In this document: one piece after another, positions 6,711 to 10,361 of the stretch
Position numbering within the stretch: position 1 is the first letter of the stretch
How the letters are laid out: each line of letters starts with the position of its first letter
NCBI GenBank assembly: GCA_023428805.1
Contig: JAEYWW010000150.1
Location: 1-10,361, forward strand
Length of the DNA stretch: 10,361 nt
Reading direction: 5' to 3'
Origin: Armatimonadota bacterium
GTDB lineage: Bacteria > Armatimonadota > Fimbriimonadia > Fimbriimonadales > Fimbriimonadaceae
Made by a program: the position numbers and the translations under genes
Notes under the pieces: model-generated
Seen by the model: only the letters and a program-made list of their open reading frames with translations
Databases searched by the model: none
Told to the model about the DNA's origin: nothing

Positions 6711-6744
6711 CGGGAGAATCTCCGGTAGTCTCATTTGACCGGAG
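6711..6744 (+). promoter_or_regulatory. Overlapping inverted repeats and Shine-Dalgarno before the thioredoxin-like gene
   Basis: GGAG at 6741-6744, 6 nt before ATG 6751, is the probable ribosome site. CTCCGGT (6720-6726) is a perfect inverted partner of ACCGGAG (6738-6744), which contains that GGAG. The same CTCC is also part of a second dyad, GGAGAATCTCC (6713-6723). TAGTCT (6726-6731) is a possible -10. If that is the promoter, the left arms are not transcribed and the dyads would act as DNA sites. Confidence 0.35.
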
Positions 6745-6750
6745 CATTCC

Positions 6751-7278
6751 ATGAAGATTGCCGCCACGCTCGCCCTGCTGACACTCGCCCTGACCGCCAC
6801 CGCATTCGAAGCACGCAAGCCCGCCAAACTCGAAATTGAGTCGGCAGTCGCCAAAGCGGTCAAGAGCAAAAAGAACGTCTACATCATGTTCACGGCAAGC
6901 TGGTGCGGATACTGCAAGCTCCACAAGAAGTTCATGGACGAGAACAAGGACTTCTATTCCAAGAACTTCGAGTACATCGAAATCTACGTCAACGAGTCCG
7001 CCGAACTCAAGAACTCCGAAACTCCCGGCGGCGCCGAGTACCTGAAGAAATGGAAGGGCGAGAAGAGCGGCATTCCCTATCTCGTCGTCCTCAACTCCAA
7101 AGGCGAAGTGCTCGGAAACTCCCTGGCAAAGCAGGATGACGGCGGCTCCAACATCGGCCATCCCATGACCGAGGACGAAATCAGCACCTATATGACGCTC
7201 TTGAGCAAGGCCGCTCCGAACGCATCAAAGGCCGATCTTGAGGGCATCAAAGCGAAGCTCCTGGAGCAGAAGCGGTAG
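6751..7278 (+). CDS. Secreted thioredoxin-like protein
   Basis: 175 residues. Residues 1-~18 are a Sec signal peptide: Lys2, a hydrophobic Ala/Leu core and an Ala-Thr-Ala cleavage region. The mature part has a thioredoxin fold: a beta strand VYIMFTASW leading to the active site CGYC at 52-55, and GIPYLVVLN at 107-115 supplying the cis-proline Pro109 that faces it. The C-terminal ~45 residues are polar and end in a Lys/Leu-rich helix. The family includes thioredoxin_7/DUF255-like disulfide reductases in the periplasm. Partner and direction (oxidase or reductase) cannot be read from sequence. Start ATG 6751 has GGAG 6 nt upstream. It is divergent from cutC, and the tRNA-Ala gene follows on the same strand after 50 bp but has its own TATAAT. 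A role in copper or thiol handling with CutC is possible but rests only on adjacency. Confidence 0.88.
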   Translation: MKIAATLALLTLALTATAFEARKPAKLEIESAVAKAVKSKKNVYIMFTASWCGYCKLHKKFMDENKDFYSKNFEYIEIYVNESAELKNSETPGGAEYLKKWKGEKSGIPYLVVLNSKGEVLGNSLAKQDDGGSNIGHPMTEDEISTYMTLLSKAAPNASKADLEGIKAKLLEQKR

Positions 7279-7307
7279 GCGTCACAGAGCGTCGAAATCC
7301 GCTCCGG

Positions 7308-7313
7308 TATAAT
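7308..7313 (+). promoter_or_regulatory. TATAAT -10 of the tRNA-Ala gene
   Basis: A perfect TATAAT ends 15 bp before the first tRNA base, a fitting distance for a short 5' leader. No clear -35 lies 16-18 bp upstream. The surrounding CTCCGGTA...TCTCA resembles the region before the thioredoxin-like gene. Confidence 0.6.
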
Positions 7314-7328
7314 CTCACCCGACCTCGT

Positions 7329-7403
7329 GGGGGCTTAGCTCAGTGGGAGAGCATCTGCTTTGCAAGCAGAGGGTCAGGGGTTCGAATCCCCTAGCCTCCA
7401 CCA
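7329..7403 (+). tRNA. tRNA-Ala (anticodon UGC), CCA encoded
   Basis: Full cloverleaf of 75 nt including CCA. Acceptor GGGGGCT (7329-7335) pairs with AGCCTCC (7393-7399) with one G-U. D stem GCTC/GAGC (7338-7341, 7349-7352). Anticodon stem TCTGC/GCAGA with loop TTTGCAA (7359-7365), anticodon TGC at 7361-7363. Variable loop GGGTC. T stem AGGGG/CCCCT with loop TTCGAAT. Discriminator A7400, CCA at 7401-7403. The G3-U70 pair that marks alanine tRNAs is present (third acceptor pair, G7331 with T7397). Confidence 0.97.
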
Positions 7404-7738
7404 ATCTACGCTTTGGTCGTTACGAACTCGATTTCGATGTTCTTGCGTTAGCGTGAGATCAGGAAACGTCGAACTTAGCATCAAATCGAGCATCACGGTT
7501 CGAGTTTAAGCTTCGTGACCACGCTAAAACCTCGGCGTGACCAGAGAGAACGGATCAACTCCGCAAAGATTCTGCGCTCGCAAATTCTAAGCCCGAGATC
7601 CTTTCAATGACCACAACTAGAATCTTCTTGCGAGAAACTCAGGTTCATCCGCAATGCAATTCAACCCTTAAAGAAGATGGATCTCTCATCCACTTGAGGA
7701 TCAGTTCAATCGAGAGACAGCCAAAAGTGGGTGGAAAC
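7404..7738. other. A+T-richer intergenic stretch without a recognisable gene
   Basis: About 335 bp between the tRNA and the 3' end of the ABC transporter gene. No credible reading frame is seen. Two 60-base lines counted by eye have 47% and 42% GC (7441-7500 and 7621-7680), against 62% and 58% in lines of the BNR_4/GH105 gene and the ABC gene. Small internal repeats: TTAGCGTG (7448-7455) with its inverted copy CACGCTAA (7520-7527), and CGTGACCA twice between about 7514 and 7545. No copy of the tRNA 3' end, which would mark an integration site, was found. Confidence 0.5.
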
Positions 7739-7782
7739 TAGCCCTATACCCACAAAGCATCTACATTGTGGGTATAGGGCTA
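7739..7782 (-). terminator. Perfect 17 bp hairpin spanning the ABC gene stop codon
   Basis: The arms TAGCCCTATACCCACAA (7739-7755) and its exact complement (7766-7782) are separated by a 10 nt loop. The stop codon of the ABC transporter gene (7763-7761) falls in the loop, so the last codons form one arm. Downstream on the minus strand there is only a short T4 (7726-7723). That run directly follows ACCCAC, which could pair with GTGGGT of the distal arm as an alternative stem. Probably a transcript end or mRNA-stabilising structure. Confidence 0.6.
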
Positions 7783-9443
7783 TCGACAGAGAAGCGGAAA
7801 GTACGGCTTTGCTCATCGAATCGGAGCAGGAAATCGGCCCACTCAAGTGAGCCAGGCTCGTGAGTCACGACGACCACCGTCTTGCCAGCAAACACTTCCC
7901 GTAGTTGCCCCAGAATCCGTTGCGAGTTCACGGGATCGAGAGCTGCCGTCGGCTCATCAAGAACGACGACAGGGCTGTCTACAAGGAAGATGCGAGCAAG
8001 TGCAAGGCGTTGCTTCTGCCCCCCGGAAAGGCCCTTCCCTGATTCTCCGAGAATATAGTCGTAGCCTCTAGGAAAGGTCGTTACCTCCTCGTGAAAACGA
8101 GCTAGTTTTGCGGCGGCGATCACCTCATCCTGGGTGGCATCCTGACGGGCGAACCGGAGATTCTCCATGATCGTTCCGGCAAAGATGTGGGGCGACTGCG
8201 AAAGAACGGCCACATGGGATTCTATTTCCTCGATCGACCGGACCGGTTGGTCGCCAATCTTGATCGTGCCTTTGTTGGGCAAGTACAACCCCGACAGCAA
8301 CCGCTGGAGAGTGGACTTTCCGCACCCGCTACGTCCTTGAACGGCGATCACCGATCCCGCAGGAATCGTGGCCGTCAGTTTGTTCAGAACGTGCTCATTC
8401 TGGCCGGGATAGATAAAGGAGACATCCTCGAACCGGATCTCCGGCGACCCGACTGGAACAGGCCTTTGCCGAACTACCGGTTCGTCCTTCACAAGATCCA
8501 GGTAGATACGAACGAGTTGGAGTCGCTCGATACCCTGGTCGATGATCCGGTGGAGGTGGCGGATCGGTTCCACGACCTTGTCATACAGCATCATCAACAT
8601 GAGCACTCCACCAAGGCCGAGGTCGGAGTCTGCGCTCGTTGCGCTCATCACTGCGACGCCGAGGACCACGATGAAACCACCTCGATCAACGAGTGACTTC
8701 AGGAGATCAAATATGGCCATTGCGTTGTGATGGCCGAACTCCTTCGACGTTGCATCGTTCAGGTCTGCGGCGAGCCGACGGGACTGGTCGTGCTCGGCAC
8801 GGAAGAGCTTCAGCTCTTCCAGCCCTCGGAAGGCTTCTGCGATTCGCTTGGCGATGGAGTGACGCAACTGTTCGAGTTGCAACCGAACGCCGGCTTGATT
8901 TCGGGCTTGAAGAATCGTGATGCCCGCGAGGAGCGGAACCACCACTAATGCCACGGCCCCGACACGCATATCCTTCGTAAAGATCAGCGTCATCGCCATG
9001 ACGACGCCGACGACCGATGTGAACAGGTCGGCGAAGACAATGCGAAGCAACTCCGCCACGCCGCGGGCGCTGCGATCGAGCTTGGTCTGCATAACCGCCG
9101 TATGTTCTTCGGCCAAGCTGCTGACGGGGCGGGCGATCAGGCAGGCAAACGCTCGACCGAGGAGGCTGGCGGTAACGCGTGAGTTCGCCAGTTCGGCGCA
9201 TACACGTTGCGCATACCGCGATAACTGCGAGCCCAGCATGAGGGCCGCGATGACGACCGCAGGCTGGATCAGACCGTCGAGCTGGTTGTTGCTCGCGATC
9301 AGACCATTGACGAGTCGTTCGAGCTTCACCGGTACTGCCTGCTCCATACCAGCGATGACCACGCCGACAATCCCCGCGAGGAAATACAGCGGAATTCCTG
9401 GCTTAACGTGCTTGAGCAGTTTTTGAGTATCTCTTGAACTCAT
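7761..9443 (-). CDS. ABC transporter half-molecule (membrane domain fused to ATPase)
   Basis: 560 residues in the type I exporter architecture. The membrane domain spans residues ~15-310, with hydrophobic segments near 18-35, 60-75, 135-155, 160-178, 255-270 and 275-290. The ATPase domain is ~335-545: Walker A GRSGCGKST at 370-378, Q-loop Gln416, signature LSGGQ at 472-476, Walker B VVVLDEP at 492-498, D-loop ALD at 501-503 and switch His528. All catalytic motifs are intact, so an active homodimer or heterodimer subunit is expected. The substrate cannot be read; lipids, peptides, drugs or siderophores are all handled by this class. The ATG overlaps the upstream permease stop as ATGA, and GAGGAG lies 9 nt before it, so the two are translationally coupled. 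Its 3' end lies in a perfect hairpin. Confidence 0.93.
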   Translation of the reverse strand: MSSRDTQKLLKHVKPGIPLYFLAGIVGVVIAGMEQAVPVKLERLVNGLIASNNQLDGLIQPAVVIAALMLGSQLSRYAQRVCAELANSRVTASLLGRAFACLIARPVSSLAEEHTAVMQTKLDRSARGVAELLRIVFADLFTSVVGVVMAMTLIFTKDMRVGAVALVVVPLLAGITILQARNQAGVRLQLEQLRHSIAKRIAEAFRGLEELKLFRAEHDQSRRLAADLNDATSKEFGHHNAMAIFDLLKSLVDRGGFIVVLGVAVMSATSADSDLGLGGVLMLMMLYDKVVEPIRHLHRIIDQGIERLQLVRIYLDLVKDEPVVRQRPVPVGSPEIRFEDVSFIYPGQNEHVLNKLTATIPAGSVIAVQGRSGCGKSTLQRLLSGLYLPNKGTIKIGDQPVRSIEEIESHVAVLSQSPHIFAGTIMENLRFARQDATQDEVIAAAKLARFHEEVTTFPRGYDYILGESGKGLSGGQKQRLALARIFLVDSPVVVLDEPTAALDPVNSQRILGQLREVFAGKTVVVVTHEPGSLEWADFLLRFDEQSRTFRFSVDSPIPTM

Positions 9444-10360
9444 TTCTGCGCACTCCTCAAGACAACCGACTCGGCTGTGGCAGGCTTGCTCTTTGCTTCG
9501 AGGGCGTTCATCCCCATATAGCTGAGAACCATTAGAATTGAAAAGGGAATGCCGAACTTGGCGTAGCTTCGGAAGCTAAACTGCCGACAGCCGTTCTGCT
9601 CCGCGACCAAGCACAAGACGGGACCCGCAGAAGCGGAGCTTGCGAGGACGCTACTGCCAGCGCAGATTCCGCCGGCAAGCTGCCAAGCCGACAGCATCGT
9701 GCCTTCGGATGCCGCGTGCACGGCAGGCGCGAGGGTGGCCGCGGCTCCGTCGGCGCTGATAGCCGCGGTAAGCAAATAGGCGATCCCTTCAATGGCTCCA
9801 ACACCGTGATGATCGCGAACCGACTGGACGATTCCGGACACCAACGGGGTGGCTTCGGCGCTGCCTGCGACTACAAAAATCGAGAGAATGACGAGTGTCG
9901 GCTCGAGCCCGAGGGCGAGCAGGGCATCAACCCGCTTCTCGTTGGGAGTAAAAATGACGAGCGGCAGCAGGATGATTGCCGCGACCTGCAGACCCCCGAC
10001 CGGGAAGAATTGGCAGACGACAAAGACGGCCAACGCGACGGCGCCGATAGTGCCCTGCCCCCTATCATAAACAGCCAGGGTTTTCCGGTCGAGCAGTTCA
10101 TTTTGGATTCGGATTCGCGAAAGAGCCTCTTGCACTTTCGGAATGCCGATACGGCTTGACCGAACCGTAAGCCATGATGCGATGACCGCTAGAACGATCA
10201 TGATGACGAGGTTCCTGGGCAGCATAGAGGCCGAAAACGTCGCGGGGGTAAAGCCCCACAACTGACGTTGCAGGATCGCCGGGGTATCGCCAAAGGCGCT
10301 GCTGGCGCCCCCGAGGTTTGAGCTGACGAGCATCGCGGCCAACAGGGGGACAGGGTTCAT
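9440..10360 (-). CDS. Ion-transporter-superfamily permease (NhaD/ArsB/CitM-like), 5' end outside window
   Basis: 306 residues visible. The first visible Met sits at the window edge and the preceding helices are missing, so this is the C-terminal part of a longer protein. SNLGGASSAFGDTPAI at 14-29 resembles the conserved NxGGxxxxxGDxP hairpin of NhaD/ArsB/citrate-type carriers, and GGICAGSSVLASSASAGP at 230-247 resembles the second pseudo-repeat hairpin of that fold. About seven or eight hydrophobic segments are visible: 50-66, 105-120, 123-137, 152-167, 190-210, 228-250 and 268-285. Family members exchange Na+/H+ or carry arsenite, citrate or other anions; the substrate here is unknown. The stop overlaps the ABC transporter start (ATGA), implying a functional link. 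The tail ends in a short hydrophilic segment. Confidence 0.75.
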   Translation of the reverse strand: MNPVPLLAAMLVSSNLGGASSAFGDTPAILQRQLWGFTPATFSASMLPRNLVIMIVLAVIASWLTVRSSRIGIPKVQEALSRIRIQNELLDRKTLAVYDRGQGTIGAVALAVFVVCQFFPVGGLQVAAIILLPLVIFTPNEKRVDALLALGLEPTLVILSIFVVAGSAEATPLVSGIVQSVRDHHGVGAIEGIAYLLTAAISADGAAATLAPAVHAASEGTMLSAWQLAGGICAGSSVLASSASAGPVLCLVAEQNGCRQFSFRSYAKFGIPFSILMVLSYMGMNALEAKSKPATAESVVLRSAQK

Positions 10361-10361
10361 G

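Noticed and set aside
6682..7161. A 159-codon open frame on the minus strand opposite the thioredoxin-like gene
   Set aside because: Val/Leu/Glu-rich composition mirrors the opposite frame. The plus strand has a signal peptide, CGYC and a Shine-Dalgarno.
7287..7304. Small stem GAGCG/CGCTC after the thioredoxin-like gene as a terminator
   Set aside because: Only 5 bp with an 8 nt loop and no T-run, and it runs directly into the tRNA promoter. Too weak to call.
7424..7442. Imperfect palindrome GAACTCGA/TCGATGTTC just after the tRNA as its terminator
   Set aside because: The stem has almost no loop and contains a bulge, and no T-run follows.
7329..7760. tRNA 3' end as an attachment site of an integrated element
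   Set aside because: No second copy of the tRNA 3' sequence, integrase or excisionase is seen. The best nearby match (GGTTCGA near 7498) is only 7 bases.

Overview
The window is about 10.4 kb of bacterial chromosome with ordinary, fairly GC-rich coding DNA. No phage, insertion sequence, CRISPR array or rRNA is visible. Signal peptides, a lipobox protein and a BlaI/M56 signalling cassette are consistent with a didermic environmental bacterium that degrades polysaccharides. Several first-in-operon genes have a -10-like hexamer only 6-7 nt before the start codon and no Shine-Dalgarno, while downstream operon genes have clear GAGGA-type sites. Leaderless starts of this kind, with a BNR_4/GH105 enzyme and BlaI-M56 cassettes, would fit Armatimonadota (Fimbriimonas-like) or another deep-branching environmental phylum. 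This assignment is a weak inference and was not tested.

Layout. (1) 2-2023 (+): a large two-domain carbohydrate-active protein, cut at its 5' end, with a BNR_4 beta-propeller followed by a GH105-type unsaturated glycuronyl hydrolase. (2) 2093-2476 (+): a small unrecognised secreted protein. (3) 5556-2541 (-): a three-gene operon of a BlaI/MecI-type repressor, a secreted 291-residue protein and an M56 (BlaR1-like) membrane metalloprotease. The secreted protein is a paralogue of the M56 protein's extracytoplasmic tail. (4) 5665-5973 (+): a small Gly/Ala-rich lipoprotein divergent from the repressor gene, sharing a 108 bp promoter region with it. (5) 6685-5978 (-): a CutC-family protein, convergent with the lipoprotein gene. 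(6) 6751-7278 (+): a secreted thioredoxin-like protein. (7) 7329-7403 (+): tRNA-Ala(UGC) with encoded CCA. (8) 7404-7738: an A+T-richer gap without a gene. (9) 10360-7761 (-): a translationally coupled pair, an ion-transporter-superfamily permease (cut at the window edge) and a one-piece ABC half-transporter. The ABC gene ends inside a perfect 17 bp hairpin.

How the genes work together. In the BlaI/M56 cassette, the repressor would be removed after the M56 protease senses an extracytoplasmic signal. The tail of this M56 protein shows no penicillin-binding SxxK-type domain. It is instead homologous to the secreted protein encoded between repressor and protease, so the cassette looks like a BlaI/M56 variant with a duplicated, unknown sensor domain. 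It is the best candidate here for an undescribed system, with the divergent lipoprotein as its nearest possible target. In the first gene, the propeller (a fold shared with some uronate polysaccharide lyases) and GH105 (which removes the unsaturated uronyl end that lyases create) could act in sequence on one polysaccharide.
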